Positions 48,165 through 56,811 are shown, counted from the stretch's first letter. The stretch: 64,000 nt of DNA from Arthrobacter sp. B6 (GCF_001663775.1 NZ_KV467169.1:1048141-1112140); one strand, 5' to 3'. Numbers and translations are program-made. The notes: generated by a model from the letters alone, not told the origin.

Positions 48165-48896
48165 ATGACATTTCCTTTTGACATCGCCCTGGTCTGGCTG
48201 GACCTGGCCGGAGTCTTCTTCTTTGCGGTCTCCGGATCCCTCTTGGCGGCGCGGAAGCAGTTCGACATCCTCGGATCCCTGCTCCTGGCCTCACTGGTTT
48301 CGCTGGGCGGCGGCGTCATCCGCGACATCATCCTGAACACCACCCCGGCCGCCTTCACCAACCCGGCGTACCTGGCGCCTCCCCTGTTGGCCACGGTACT
48401 GGTCTACTTCCTGTTCTCCAGCGTGCAGCGGTTCACCTCCCTGCTGACCCTGTTCGACGCCGGCGGGCTGGCTTTGTTCTGCATCACCGGCACGCTGAAG
48501 GCCCTGACGTTTGGGATGAACCCGACAGCCGCGGTGGTGCTGGGCGTGACGACGGCGGTGGGCGGGGGCCTGCTGCGGGACATCACCGCCAATGAGGTGC
48601 CCCAACTGTTCGACCCCCGGGACCTTTACGCGCTGCCGGCGTTCAGCGGCGCCGTCCTGACCATGTTTCTGTGGGTGACCGGCTCTTTCAACGCTGTGAC
48701 CGCGTGTGCCGTGGCGGCCGTGGTGTTCACTTTCCGTGTAATCGCCTGGCGCCGGTCCTGGTACGTTCCGCTGGCGGTACACGGCTGGCACCGGCGGGGA
48801 GTGGAGGGTTCCTCGGGCCTGGGTGGCTCGGGGGCCGGTGGCTCACCCGGGGGCGGGGCCGGGGGCTCACCCGGGGGCGGCTCGGGAGCACCCTGA
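48165..48896 (+). CDS. TRIC-family (UPF0126) membrane channel
   Basis: A 243-residue membrane protein with seven helices in two homologous halves, each holding a glycine-rich motif (GGGVIRDIIL near 45; GGGLLRDITA near 129), characteristic of trimeric intracellular cation channels. The last 35 residues are a Gly/Ser/Pro tail made of repeated GGSPGGG units (DNA repeats 48818-48895), unusual for the family. No clear ribosome site is seen. Confidence 0.92.
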   Translation: MTFPFDIALVWLDLAGVFFFAVSGSLLAARKQFDILGSLLLASLVSLGGGVIRDIILNTTPAAFTNPAYLAPPLLATVLVYFLFSSVQRFTSLLTLFDAGGLALFCITGTLKALTFGMNPTAAVVLGVTTAVGGGLLRDITANEVPQLFDPRDLYALPAFSGAVLTMFLWVTGSFNAVTACAVAAVVFTFRVIAWRRSWYVPLAVHGWHRRGVEGSSGLGGSGAGGSPGGGAGGSPGGGSGAP

Positions 48897-48903
48897 GATT
48901 AGC

Positions 48904-48915
48904 TACGATATGACC
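48904..48915 (+). promoter_or_regulatory. Leaderless-type -10 box for the SMI1/KNR4 gene
   Basis: TACGAT (48904-48909), 6 nt, ATG 48916. It favours ATG 48916 over the in-frame ATG at 48910. Confidence 0.5.
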
Positions 48916-49341
48916 ATGACTGACATGTTCCTCGAGAAGTTCCGCGCGCTTGTTCCAAAGTATCTCGAAGACGAATGGCAGGAAGAAGACGGGCTGCCCA
49001 CCGACGAGCTCGATGCGGCCCTCGACGAACACCAGTTCCAGGTCCCCCTGGTCCTGCGCGAGTTCTACCTGGCCCTTGGCGGTTGCGAAGACCTGATGGA
49101 GGCCTACCACTACTTCTGGGACCCTGAGGAACTCGAAGTGGATGACGAAGGCTTCCTGATGTTCCTGGAGGACGAGGAAGAGCAGTTCACCTGGGGCTTC
49201 CGCGTCGGCGACCTCGGCGTCCCGGACCCCATCGTCTACCGCCGCAACAACGCCCGCGGCCAGTGGAAGAGCGAAGAAGGCACCTTCTCGGAGTTCGTCT
49301 TCGATATGTTCGACTGGGCTTTCAACGACGAAGAAGACTAG
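48916..49341 (+). CDS. SMI1/KNR4-like (SUKH) acidic protein
   Basis: A 141-residue, very acidic protein with the SMI1/KNR4 pattern: LDEHQFQVPLVLREFYLALGG (about 34-54, given in part), then a beta-rich middle (FLMFLEDEEEQFTWGFRVG) and an aromatic end (FVFDMFDWAF). Many SUKH proteins are immunity factors for polymorphic toxins, but no toxin gene is nearby. Housekeeping roles also occur, so the function is uncertain. Confidence 0.8.
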   Translation: MTDMFLEKFRALVPKYLEDEWQEEDGLPTDELDAALDEHQFQVPLVLREFYLALGGCEDLMEAYHYFWDPEELEVDDEGFLMFLEDEEEQFTWGFRVGDLGVPDPIVYRRNNARGQWKSEEGTFSEFVFDMFDWAFNDEED

Positions 49342-49396
49342 GGTTCCTGGCTGCGCCTGCGCCCCTCGCCGGCCTAACCGCCTGCTGCCTGGCCCA

Positions 49397-49489
49397 AGAT
49401 GCGTCACTTATCGCCGCCTCGAAGCCTGACTTCCTTGATTTTCCGGGGCTTGGACTGCCTGAAACCGGCGAAAGTGACGCATTTTGGTT
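49397..49489. repeat. Inverted repeat, family E, copy 3
   Basis: AGATGCGTCACTTATCGCC and GGCGAAAGTGACGCATTTT are near-complementary around a long loop. It lies between the convergent SMI1/KNR4 and AbiEi/DUF559 genes; the right end touches the latter's stop. Confidence 0.65.
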
Positions 49490-50345
49490 ACGGCGCCACT
49501 GGGACGGCGTCCAACAGCGCGAATTTGCCCTGCCGCCTAAGGTCAAGAACCGCCAATATCTCAGCCACCATCTCGTCCGGCGAGTGGACGACGTCGGCGT
49601 AGTAGTAGCGCAACACCAGATAGCCGCCAAGGATGCTTCTGTTGTTGCGCCGCTGGTCGCGTTTCACAGCCTTGGGCTCGAAGTGGGTTGACCCGTCAGT
49701 CTCAACCACCAAGCAATCTTCGATGAGGAAGTCGACCTCACCAACTCCAGGTATGAAGACATGCCTTCGCACCCGCAGCCCTGCCCTCCGGAAGTGCGTG
49801 TTGGCCAGAACCTCCAGGAGCGAATCCGACCTCGGAATCACCAGGTCCAACACTGACCGGGCCTTGCCGTTCCGCGGCCCCGGCAACTTGGCACGGAGGA
49901 AATCCAGTTCAATGTCGGCCCTTCCGACTGCCGACTGCACCATCACCAGAGCTTCCAGTTCGGGAAGGCAATGAAGGCTGTGCAGCAATACGTCGGCTAG
50001 CCCCACGGCGGGAAGCCACCCATGCCTGGCGTGTTTGGCTCGGCCGTGCTCCACGATTTTGGAACTGCGCAGGCGATGGCTCCGGCAGAGGTGGAGGACG
50101 CCGGGTTCGGCAAGCACCCACAAGTTGTATATCGGAGCCGCGGATACACAGGTCAGAAGTCCGCCATGTGCCAGGGCATCGCCCAGGCTGCCCGCTCCCG
50201 GGATGCCATAGACGCCGCGGCTAGCCCGCACCACAACGCCACTGGCCACAGCGCCGTCGAGAGCGGCCCTTCCAAACCCGGCCCGTTTCAACTGGCCAGC
50301 CCTCGCAGCGCCGCCATGCCTCAGCAGAAAGTCGGTGATGTCCAC
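49488..50345 (-). CDS. AbiEi-like N-terminal domain + DUF559 nuclease domain (orphan)
   Basis: A 285-residue protein. The N-terminal region (about 1-60) is a winged-helix like the AbiEi antitoxin start (ITDFLLRHGGAARAGQLKRAG). The C-terminal region carries the DUF559/Vsr-like PD-(D/E)XK core: VDFLIEDCLVVETDGSTHF and a following Arg-rich helix ending in VLRYYY. No AbiEii-type toxin is next to it. GTG 50345 gives the typical start; TTG 50366 is possible. Role unknown. Confidence 0.8.
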   Translation of the reverse strand: MDITDFLLRHGGAARAGQLKRAGFGRAALDGAVASGVVVRASRGVYGIPGAGSLGDALAHGGLLTCVSAAPIYNLWVLAEPGVLHLCRSHRLRSSKIVEHGRAKHARHGWLPAVGLADVLLHSLHCLPELEALVMVQSAVGRADIELDFLRAKLPGPRNGKARSVLDLVIPRSDSLLEVLANTHFRRAGLRVRRHVFIPGVGEVDFLIEDCLVVETDGSTHFEPKAVKRDQRRNNRSILGGYLVLRYYYADVVHSPDEMVAEILAVLDLRRQGKFALLDAVPVAP

Positions 50346-50450
50346 GGAGCCAGCTTGTCGCTCCAAGGCGGCGCCGGGGAGGGCGCATCACCGCTATGTG
50401 GAGAACATCAACAGGGCCTTAAGCTCCTCGCGGCTGCGCCCGTCGGCCTA

Positions 50451-50532
50451 AAACGCGTCATTTTCGAGACTCCGCGCCGCTGTCGGCCCAGCCATTCCGG
50501 GGCCGCCGGGGCCCAGCGGGCACATAAATGAC
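50451..50532. repeat. Inverted repeat, family E, divergent copy 4
   Basis: ACGCGTCATTTTCGAG and the right-hand CATAAATGACACAAAC resemble the arms of the family E elements but pair poorly. It is probably a decayed copy. Confidence 0.4.
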
Positions 50533-50665
50533 ACAAACAGGTTTTGAAAAGGCCCGAAAGCCTGTGACAGGCGCAGTAACAGCGGACTTGCACCTTGTGA
50601 CAAGGCTGTCATAGACTATTCACGGATCCGCTAAACGCCTCCGGCGGGTCTGATGCGAACGGAGA

Positions 50666-50722
50666 GATAGCCCCGGTTCGACGCAACGTATGAGTCGTAA
50701 GTTGCTGAGAATCGGGGCTATT
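50666..50722. repeat. Inverted repeat with GATAGCCCCGG arms
   Basis: GATAGCCCCGGTTCGACGC and its partner ending ATCGGGGCTATT pair in 17 of 22 positions. Not related to the other families in the window. Confidence 0.55.
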
Positions 50723-50745
50723 CCGTTTAAGCCGCCCCGCCACCC

Positions 50746-50805
50746 ATCGATTGCTCCGTAAGGGCCGTTTTGATGGCTCAAAAGGGCCCTTACGGAGCAA
50801 TCGAT
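50746..50805. repeat. 21-bp perfect inverted repeat downstream of polyprenyl synthase
   Basis: ATCGATTGCTCCGTAAGGGC on the left and its exact complement on the right (50785-50805) enclose an 18-nt loop. It lies 32 nt beyond the gene's stop and is a likely terminator. Confidence 0.75.
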
Positions 50806-50809
50806 CAAG

Positions 50810-50828
50810 CAAAAGGCCTGGCCTTTTG
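50810..50828 (-). terminator. Short stem directly after polyprenyl synthase
   Basis: CAAAAGG and CCTTTTG pair around CCTGG, 8 nt after the stop. The stem provides a T-rich tail on the minus strand, and with the next hairpin forms a double terminator. Confidence 0.45.
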
Positions 50829-50836
50829 GAGGAAAA

Positions 50837-51937
50837 TCAGCTGGCGCGGTCCACCACGGCCAGGGCGAAGTTGGACAGCGACGACTTCACAACGCCTTCG
50901 GGCAGCGGAGCCAGCGCGGCGATGGCTTCATCGGCCCAGCGGCGGGCAACCACCCAGGACTCGGCAGTCACAGGGTGCTCCCGAAGCCCTTCCACTGCGG
51001 CGGCCAGAGCCTCATCCGAGGTCAGGTCGCCGTCAATCAGTTTCAGGAGTTCGACGGCGGGCTGGTCACCGTTCTCGGCAGCCTTGCGCAGGAGCAGGAC
51101 CGGGAGTGTGGGGACGCCTTCGCGGAGGTCGGTGCCCGGGGACTTGCCGGACTTGACCTTGATGCCGGTGACGTCAATGACGTCGTCAGCAAGCTGGAAG
51201 GCCACGCCCACCTTCTCGCCGTACTCCACCAGGACTTCCTCATAGGCGGGGTCGGCTTGGGCGAAGATGGCACCCAGCTGGCCGGAGGCGGCAACCAGGG
51301 AGCCGGTCTTGTCAGCGATCACCGAGAGGTAGTGCTCCACCGGGTCCTCGTCCGGGCGCGGGCCCACGGTCTCGTGCAGCTGGCCCAGGCACAGCCGCTC
51401 GAACGTCCGGGCCTGGATGCCCAGCGCGCGGGATCCCAGCTCGGACACCAGGATGGACGCTCGGGCGAAGATGAGGTCGCCGGTGAGGACGGCCACGGAG
51501 TTCCCCCAGACCTCGTGGGCCGTGGGGGCGCCACGGCGGAACGGGGCCGAGTCCATCACGTCGTCGTGGTACAGCGTTGCCAGGTGGGTCAGTTCAACCA
51601 CGACGGCGGCCTGCACCACTGCGGGCAGGGAAGCGTCGCCGAGGTGGGCGCACAGCAGGGTCAGCAGCGGCCGGATGCGCTTGCCGCCGGCTTCCACCAG
51701 GTGACGCGACGTTGCGTCAGCCAGCGGGTCCGAGTTGGCAATGGCTTCGCGCAGCTTCTTCTCGACCCTGGCCAGGTTGTTGGTGATGGCGGGGCCCAGC
51801 TCGGGGTCCTCCGCGATCGCCGCAAAACCGGCGGGCAGCTGGAGGCCCGTGGCTATCGCGCTGGTGTTGAGGCTCGGTTCAGTGTCCGCAGGGCCGTGTC
51901 CGGCGTGCGTCCAGCTGTGGTCTGCGGGGTTGGTCAC
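50837..51937 (-). CDS. Polyprenyl diphosphate synthase for menaquinone side chain
   Basis: A 366-residue trans-prenyltransferase. First Asp-rich motif LYHDDVMD (about 132-139), second QLADDVID (about 255-262). It probably makes the long (C45-type) chain attached by MenA, judging from the menG-menJ operon. GTG overlaps the menJ stop by 4 nt. The small-residue content before the first motif is in the range of long-chain enzymes, but chain length is not proven. Confidence 0.9.
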   Translation of the reverse strand: MTNPADHSWTHAGHGPADTEPSLNTSAIATGLQLPAGFAAIAEDPELGPAITNNLARVEKKLREAIANSDPLADATSRHLVEAGGKRIRPLLTLLCAHLGDASLPAVVQAAVVVELTHLATLYHDDVMDSAPFRRGAPTAHEVWGNSVAVLTGDLIFARASILVSELGSRALGIQARTFERLCLGQLHETVGPRPDEDPVEHYLSVIADKTGSLVAASGQLGAIFAQADPAYEEVLVEYGEKVGVAFQLADDVIDVTGIKVKSGKSPGTDLREGVPTLPVLLLRKAAENGDQPAVELLKLIDGDLTSDEALAAAVEGLREHPVTAESWVVARRWADEAIAALAPLPEGVVKSSLSNFALAVVDRAS

Positions 51938-53274
51938 GGGTTAACCCTAACTTTTTGTTGCGGATACCGCTGATTGGAGTCCGTCGGGGTGCGCTTGGAT
52001 GTATTTGTTGTGGCCGGAACCAACGACTCCAGGACGCGGATGGCCCGGTCCTCGAAGCCCTTCGCGGAAGGCTCGGTGAGGTTGGCCAGCAGCCGGACCA
52101 CAAAGCGCATCAGCACGGGAAGGGGCATCCCCGTCCGCAGCGCGAGCTTCATCACCGCTGGCTTGCCTATCAGCGCGGCAAATGCCCGGCCCAGCGTGAA
52201 GTGCGATCCCCACTGGTCCCGCACGTAGTCCGCGTAGCCGGCGAGGTGCGCATCGGCGTCGTACGTGCCGGCCGAAGCAGACCGCGCAGACGCGTCGATA
52301 ATGAACTCGGCCGCGAACCGTGCCGACTCCATCGCGTAGGAGATGCCCTCGCCGTTGAACGGGGAGACCATGCCGCCGGCGTCGCCCAGCAGCAGGAGGC
52401 CGGGCGAGTAGTGCGGGGTGCGGTTGAAGCCCATGGGCAGCGCTGCGCCGCGGATTTCTCCCACCTGGTTATCCGGTGTGAAGCCCCAGTCGGCCGGCAT
52501 CCCCGCGGTCCATTCGCGCAGGACCTGCTTGTAGTCGAGCCTGCCGAAGTCCTTGGATGAGTTCAGGATGCCCAGGCCCACGTTGGAGGTGCCGTCTCCC
52601 ACGCCGAACACCCAGCCGTAGCCGGGAAGCAGCTTGCCGTCGCGGCCGGGAAGTTCCAGCCAGCCTTCCATCCAGTCGTCGTCGGTGCGCGGGCTGGTGA
52701 AGTAGGTGCGGACGGCGACGCCGAGGGGCCGGTCGTCCCGCTTCTGGATGCCCAGCGACACGGCGGTTCGCGTGGAGTTTCCGTCGGCGGCGAGTACGAC
52801 GTCGGCGCTGAAGTCGCGCGTCTCCCCCGTCTTGCGCCCGGACTCGTCCAGGAGCGCTGCGCGGACACCGGTCACGCGGCCATCCTCCGAGCGCAGGGCA
52901 TCAGTGACGCTGTGCCGCTCGAGGACTTCGGCGCCTGCGGCCTGGGCATGGCGCGCAAGTTCCTCGTCGAACCCCAGGCGGGTGCGAATCAGGCCGTACT
53001 GCGGGAAGTCTGACACCTCGGGCCAAGGCAGCTCGATGGTCCGGCCGCCGGCGATCAGGCGCAGGCCCTTGTTGCGGCGCCAGCCATCCGTTTCGGGATG
53101 CGGCAGTCCGAGCTTCTGGATCTCGCGGACGGCCCGCGGGGTGAGGCCATCGCCGCAGACCTTCTCGCGCGGAAAGCTGGTTTTCTCCAGCACGGTCACG
53201 CTGCGGCCGGCCCTGGCAAGGTAATACGCGGCGGTGGAGCCAGCCGGCCCCGCGCCGACGATCAGTACATTCAC
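51934..53274 (-). CDS. menJ: MenJ-like menaquinone/geranylgeranyl reductase
   Basis: A 446-residue FAD enzyme of the geranylgeranyl reductase family. GAGPAGSTAAYYLARAG at residues 7-23 binds FAD, ADGNSTRTAVS follows at about 165, and GLLLLGDAGGMVSPFNGEGI near 295 closes the flavin site. It stands between menG and the polyprenyl synthase, as menJ does in mycobacteria, where it saturates one isoprene unit of menaquinone; MK-9(H2) is the usual quinone of Arthrobacter. GTG 53274 is 4 nt from the menG stop; longer frames upstream are rejected. Confidence 0.85.
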   Translation of the reverse strand: MNVLIVGAGPAGSTAAYYLARAGRSVTVLEKTSFPREKVCGDGLTPRAVREIQKLGLPHPETDGWRRNKGLRLIAGGRTIELPWPEVSDFPQYGLIRTRLGFDEELARHAQAAGAEVLERHSVTDALRSEDGRVTGVRAALLDESGRKTGETRDFSADVVLAADGNSTRTAVSLGIQKRDDRPLGVAVRTYFTSPRTDDDWMEGWLELPGRDGKLLPGYGWVFGVGDGTSNVGLGILNSSKDFGRLDYKQVLREWTAGMPADWGFTPDNQVGEIRGAALPMGFNRTPHYSPGLLLLGDAGGMVSPFNGEGISYAMESARFAAEFIIDASARSASAGTYDADAHLAGYADYVRDQWGSHFTLGRAFAALIGKPAVMKLALRTGMPLPVLMRFVVRLLANLTEPSAKGFEDRAIRVLESLVPATTNTSKRTPTDSNQRYPQQKVRVNP

Positions 53275-53278
53275 GCCG

Positions 53279-54067
53279 TCAGCGCACGATGTTGCGGCGA
53301 AGCTTGGCCACGGGGCCTTTGTTCGCGGCGATGGCGGCCGCTGCTCCGTTAGGAGAACCGGCGGCGCCTGATTCGGCCGGTTTGGTGGCACGGTGGATGG
53401 CCACGATCCCGCCGGTGAGGTTGCGGTAGGTGACCTTTTCCCAGCCAGCCTCCTGCAGCCACGCGGCCAGGTGGTCCTGGTCCGGCCAAGCGCGGATGGA
53501 CTCGGCGAGGTAGACGTAAGCGTCCGGGTTCGAGGCAACCTTCACGGCGATGGCGGGCAGGGCACGCATGAGGTATTCGGTATACATGGTCCGCCACAGC
53601 GGGACCACCGGCTGGGAGAACTCGGCGATGACCAGCTTGCCGCCGGGCTTGGTGACGCGGAGCATCTCGGCCAGGGCCTTCTTCGGCTCGTTGACGTTGC
53701 GCAGTCCGAACGAAATGGTGCTGGCGTCAAAGGAGTTGTCCGCGAAGGGCAGATTGGTGGCATCACCGGCAACGAAGTTGATGTCGGGGCGGCGACGCTT
53801 GCCCACTTTAAGCATTCCGAGCGAGAAATCGCAGGCCACAACTTCTATGCCTGCATCGGCATATGGCTCGCTTGACGTGCCTGTTCCGGCAGCGAGGTCG
53901 AGCACATGCTGGCCCTTGGTGACTTCCATGGCATCCACCACAACCTTGCGCCAGCGGCGGGTCTGCCCCATGGAGAGGACATCGTTGACAACATCGTATT
54001 TAGGTGCGACGTCGTCAAACATCGTGGCTACTTCGTCCGGACGCTTATCCAAGGATGCTCGGTTCAC
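53279..54067 (-). CDS. menG: Demethylmenaquinone methyltransferase
   Basis: A 262-residue SAM-dependent methyltransferase of the UbiE/MenG family, carrying out the last ring step of menaquinone synthesis. PDEVATMFDDVAPKYDVVND (residues 10-29), SAM motif VLDLAAGTGTSS near 59, and NLPFADNSFDASTISFGLRN near 110 are family signatures. GTG 54067 follows GACAAT at 6 nt, suggesting a leaderless mRNA; the longer frame from 54388 is rejected. It leads the menG-menJ-polyprenyl synthase operon. Confidence 0.93.
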   Translation of the reverse strand: MNRASLDKRPDEVATMFDDVAPKYDVVNDVLSMGQTRRWRKVVVDAMEVTKGQHVLDLAAGTGTSSEPYADAGIEVVACDFSLGMLKVGKRRRPDINFVAGDATNLPFADNSFDASTISFGLRNVNEPKKALAEMLRVTKPGGKLVIAEFSQPVVPLWRTMYTEYLMRALPAIAVKVASNPDAYVYLAESIRAWPDQDHLAAWLQEAGWEKVTYRNLTGGIVAIHRATKPAESGAAGSPNGAAAAIAANKGPVAKLRRNIVR

Positions 54068-54138
54068 CCTGCCATTGTCGCAAATGTTCGGCGGGGCCAC
54101 GAACCACGGGCTGTTTCTGGATGTTGAGCTCGGTGACG

Positions 54139-54178
54139 GTACTGGAAAGTACTGAGTGGGCCCAGTACTTTCCAGTAC
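54139..54178. promoter_or_regulatory. 16-bp palindrome between menG and menF
   Basis: GTACTGGAAAGTACTG (54139-54154) and its exact complement (54163-54178) enclose 8 nt. Each arm itself contains AGTACT-like dyads. The element ends 12 nt before the menF ATG, covering its core promoter, so a repressor site is more likely than a terminator. Confidence 0.55.
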
Positions 54179-54190
54179 TGTTGACCCATC

Positions 54191-55630
54191 ATGACGAGCA
54201 CGTTCCGCACCTTGACAGTCCCCCTGGATGGCAAAGCATCTCCCGGGGGGCTGCCTCAGTTTCTGGTCCGGGACGACGTCCTCTGCTGGACCCGCCGCGA
54301 GGCCGGACTGGTGGGCTTCGGCGAGGTGGCCCGGTTCACCGCCACGGGCCCCGAGCGCTTCCTGGAGGCGGACATCTGGTGGCGCCACCTGGTCCTGGAG
54401 GCGGAAATCACCGACTCCGTGGAACTGCCCGGCACCGGTCCGGTGGCTTTCGGCTCATTCGCATTCTCCAAGAAATCGGCCCATGAGTCCCGGCTGATCG
54501 TGCCGGAAATCGTGGTGGGTGTCCGGGACGGCCGTTTCTGGGTCACCCAGTTAACGTTCGACGACGGCGCGCTCACCGAGGCGGGCGCCCTCGCCGCCCT
54601 GGAGCGCTGGCTCAGCAGCGGCAGCGCCAGTGCTGCCCCGACTTCTGCGGGAGGCCCGACGCCGGCCGCCGGCACTCAGCCCTCAACCGGCACCTCGTCG
54701 TCCGGCAGTGCCGGGGACGGAACCTCGCCTGCTGTCCCCGCGAAGGCGGGTGGCGCCGTCGTACGTCCTTTGCCCCTGGCCGCCGGGGCGACGCTGCACA
54801 CAGGGTCGCTGAGCGAGGAGGACTGGATGGCCGCCGTCGCCGCCGGGGTGGAGGAGATCCGGACCGGGGCGCTGGAAAAGCTCGTGCTGGCACGCGACAT
54901 CGTGGCCACCGTCCCCACCGGCGTGAAAGCCGCCCAGGTGCTGCGGGAGCTCTCCGCCCGGTACCGCGAATGCTGGACCTACGGGGTGGACGGGCTGGTC
55001 GGAGCCACGCCGGAGATGCTGATCCAGGTGGAGGGGCGTACCGCCCAGGCGCGCGTGCTGGCGGGGACGCTGGACCGCCGCGATGCGCACGGCGAGACCG
55101 GAATCCCGATGGATTACGCGGAACGCGTGCTGGCCGGCTCCGAGAAACAGCGGCACGAGCACGAGATCGCCATCCAGTCGTTGACCTCCCAGCTGGCGCC
55201 GTTTTCCGAGGCCATGAACGCGCACGACGAACCGTTCATCCTCGAACTGCCCAACGTGTGGCACCTGGCGTCGGACGTCAAGGCGGAGCTGACCGAGGTG
55301 GAGGGCCATGTGCCCACGTGCCTGGCCCTGATCAACGCCCTGCACCCGACGGCCGCCGTCTGCGGCACGCCCACGCTGGTGGCGGGCGCGCTGATCCGCA
55401 AGCTGGAGCACCTGGACCGCGGGCCGTATGCCGGGCCGGTGGGGTGGCTGGATGCGGCCGGAAATGGGGAATGGGGCATCGCGCTGCGCGGGGCCGTAAT
55501 CGAGTCCCCGGACACCGTGCGCTTGTATGCCGGCTGCGGCATAGTCGACGGGTCCCATCCCGAGGCGGAGCTGGCGGAGACCTGGGCGAAGTTCCGGCCG
55601 ATGCTGGAGTCGCTGGGCATCAGCAGCTAA
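54191..55630 (+). CDS. menF: Isochorismate synthase
   Basis: A 479-residue chorismate-utilising enzyme that starts menaquinone synthesis. The C-terminal catalytic domain has KLVLARDIVATVP (about 235-247), GATPEMLIQVEG near 276, HEIAIQSLTSQLAPF near 325, and LHPTAAVCGTP near 385. A long variable Ala/Gly/Pro-rich insertion occupies residues 140-195. It is divergent from menG across a strong palindrome. Siderophore-type isochorismate synthases look similar, but no siderophore genes are adjacent. Confidence 0.9.
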   Translation: MTSTFRTLTVPLDGKASPGGLPQFLVRDDVLCWTRREAGLVGFGEVARFTATGPERFLEADIWWRHLVLEAEITDSVELPGTGPVAFGSFAFSKKSAHESRLIVPEIVVGVRDGRFWVTQLTFDDGALTEAGALAALERWLSSGSASAAPTSAGGPTPAAGTQPSTGTSSSGSAGDGTSPAVPAKAGGAVVRPLPLAAGATLHTGSLSEEDWMAAVAAGVEEIRTGALEKLVLARDIVATVPTGVKAAQVLRELSARYRECWTYGVDGLVGATPEMLIQVEGRTAQARVLAGTLDRRDAHGETGIPMDYAERVLAGSEKQRHEHEIAIQSLTSQLAPFSEAMNAHDEPFILELPNVWHLASDVKAELTEVEGHVPTCLALINALHPTAAVCGTPTLVAGALIRKLEHLDRGPYAGPVGWLDAAGNGEWGIALRGAVIESPDTVRLYAGCGIVDGSHPEAELAETWAKFRPMLESLGISS

Positions 55631-55644
55631 GTGCCCCTCTCCGG

Positions 55645-55710
55645 CCCAACTAGGTAGCAGCAGATGTCGTTATGGGGGCTTAAAACAACATCTGCTGCTA
55701 CCTAGTTGGG
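55645..55710. repeat. Long inverted repeat, family A, copy 3
   Basis: TAGGTAGCAGCAGATGTCG on the left and TTGTTTTAAGC-linked CATCTGCTGCTACCTA on the right give 25-nt arms with one mismatch. It begins 14 nt after the menF stop. Confidence 0.8.
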
Positions 55711-55877
55711 AGGGATGTCCGGGATCGCAGACAGTGCCCCCTCGTGAGGGCTTGAAATCAGCGGTAGTTTAGTTATCCAATAGTGAAACTAAGTTTCCTG
55801 TGATGCACATCTCTAATTCGGCGCTACACTATGAACCGATTTAGTACCGCATACCCCTGCAACAAAAGGTAAGAAAC

Positions 55878-56678
55878 ATGCAGCCCAAGTCTCTGGCTAC
55901 GGCCAAAATCGCCGCCAAGGCAGCAGCAATCCTGGCCGCCGGCGCCCTCACCCTCACGGCATGCGGCGGAGGAACCACCCCGGCAGCAACCGAGGGCGGA
56001 GTCCAGCTCATCAACCCCGGCAAGCTCACGATCTGCTCGGATATCCCCTACGAGCCCTTCGAATTCGAGAAGGACGGCGAGACCGTCGGCTTTGACATCG
56101 ACATCGCCAGGGAAGTCGCCAAGGACATGGATGCCGAACTGAGCATCGTGGACAGCTCCTTCGAAGCCATCGAGACCGGCACCGCGCTGACCCAGTGCGA
56201 CCTGGGCATCTCCTCGATCTCCATCACGGACGTCCGCAAATCGGTCATGGACTTCTCTGACCCTTACATGGACGATGACCTCACCCTCGTGGCCACCACG
56301 GCATCCGGGATCTCGGACATCAACAGCGCCAAGGGCAAGAAGGTTGGGGTCCAGCAGGCCACCACGGGTGCCAGGTACGCAGCGGAAAACGACATCGACG
56401 CCCAGCAGTTCGAAGACAGCGGCCTCCTGATCCAGGCGCTCCTGGCCGGCACCATCGACGCCGCCCTGGGCAACCAGTCAATCCTGGCGTACGCCATCAA
56501 GGACGACCCCAAGTTCGAGCGCGTGGAGGACTACACCACCGGCGAGAAGCTTGGCATCTCCATCAAGAAGGGCAACACCGCCATGGCCGAGAAGGTCAAC
56601 GCCACGCTCAAGCGCCTCACCGACGACGGCAGCCTGGAGAAGTTCGAAACCACCTGGTTCGGCGAGACCGCCCAGTAA
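55878..56678 (+). CDS. Polar amino acid ABC transporter, substrate-binding lipoprotein
   Basis: A 266-residue lipoprotein of solute-binding family 3. A signal peptide ends in the lipobox LTAC (Cys31). LTICSDIPYEPFEFEKDGETVGFDIDIA (in pieces, residues 51-78) and RKSVMDFSDPYMDDDL near 117 are typical of glutamine or other polar amino acid receptors. AAAGGTAAGAAAC precedes the ATG. It is the first gene of a three-gene importer. Confidence 0.92.
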   Translation: MQPKSLATAKIAAKAAAILAAGALTLTACGGGTTPAATEGGVQLINPGKLTICSDIPYEPFEFEKDGETVGFDIDIAREVAKDMDAELSIVDSSFEAIETGTALTQCDLGISSISITDVRKSVMDFSDPYMDDDLTLVATTASGISDINSAKGKKVGVQQATTGARYAAENDIDAQQFEDSGLLIQALLAGTIDAALGNQSILAYAIKDDPKFERVEDYTTGEKLGISIKKGNTAMAEKVNATLKRLTDDGSLEKFETTWFGETAQ

Positions 56679-56811
56679 CGAGACCGCCCAGTATGCGGCG
56701 CTTTGGCCTGAAGCCATCGCCGCCCTGAGAACCACGCAGCCGGGGCCCCGGACACGCTGTACCGCAGTACGTCCGGGGCCTCAGCCACGCACTACGAATG
56801 TGAGCACCCCC

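Larger units (their letters stand above)
50367..50836. other. 470-nt gene-free stretch with three tandem hairpins
   Basis: Contains no gene that I can support. It holds three unrelated long inverted repeats (50451-50532, 50666-50722, 50746-50805) and a short terminator-like stem (50810-50828), all downstream of the menG-menJ-polyprenyl synthase operon. Confidence 0.7.
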
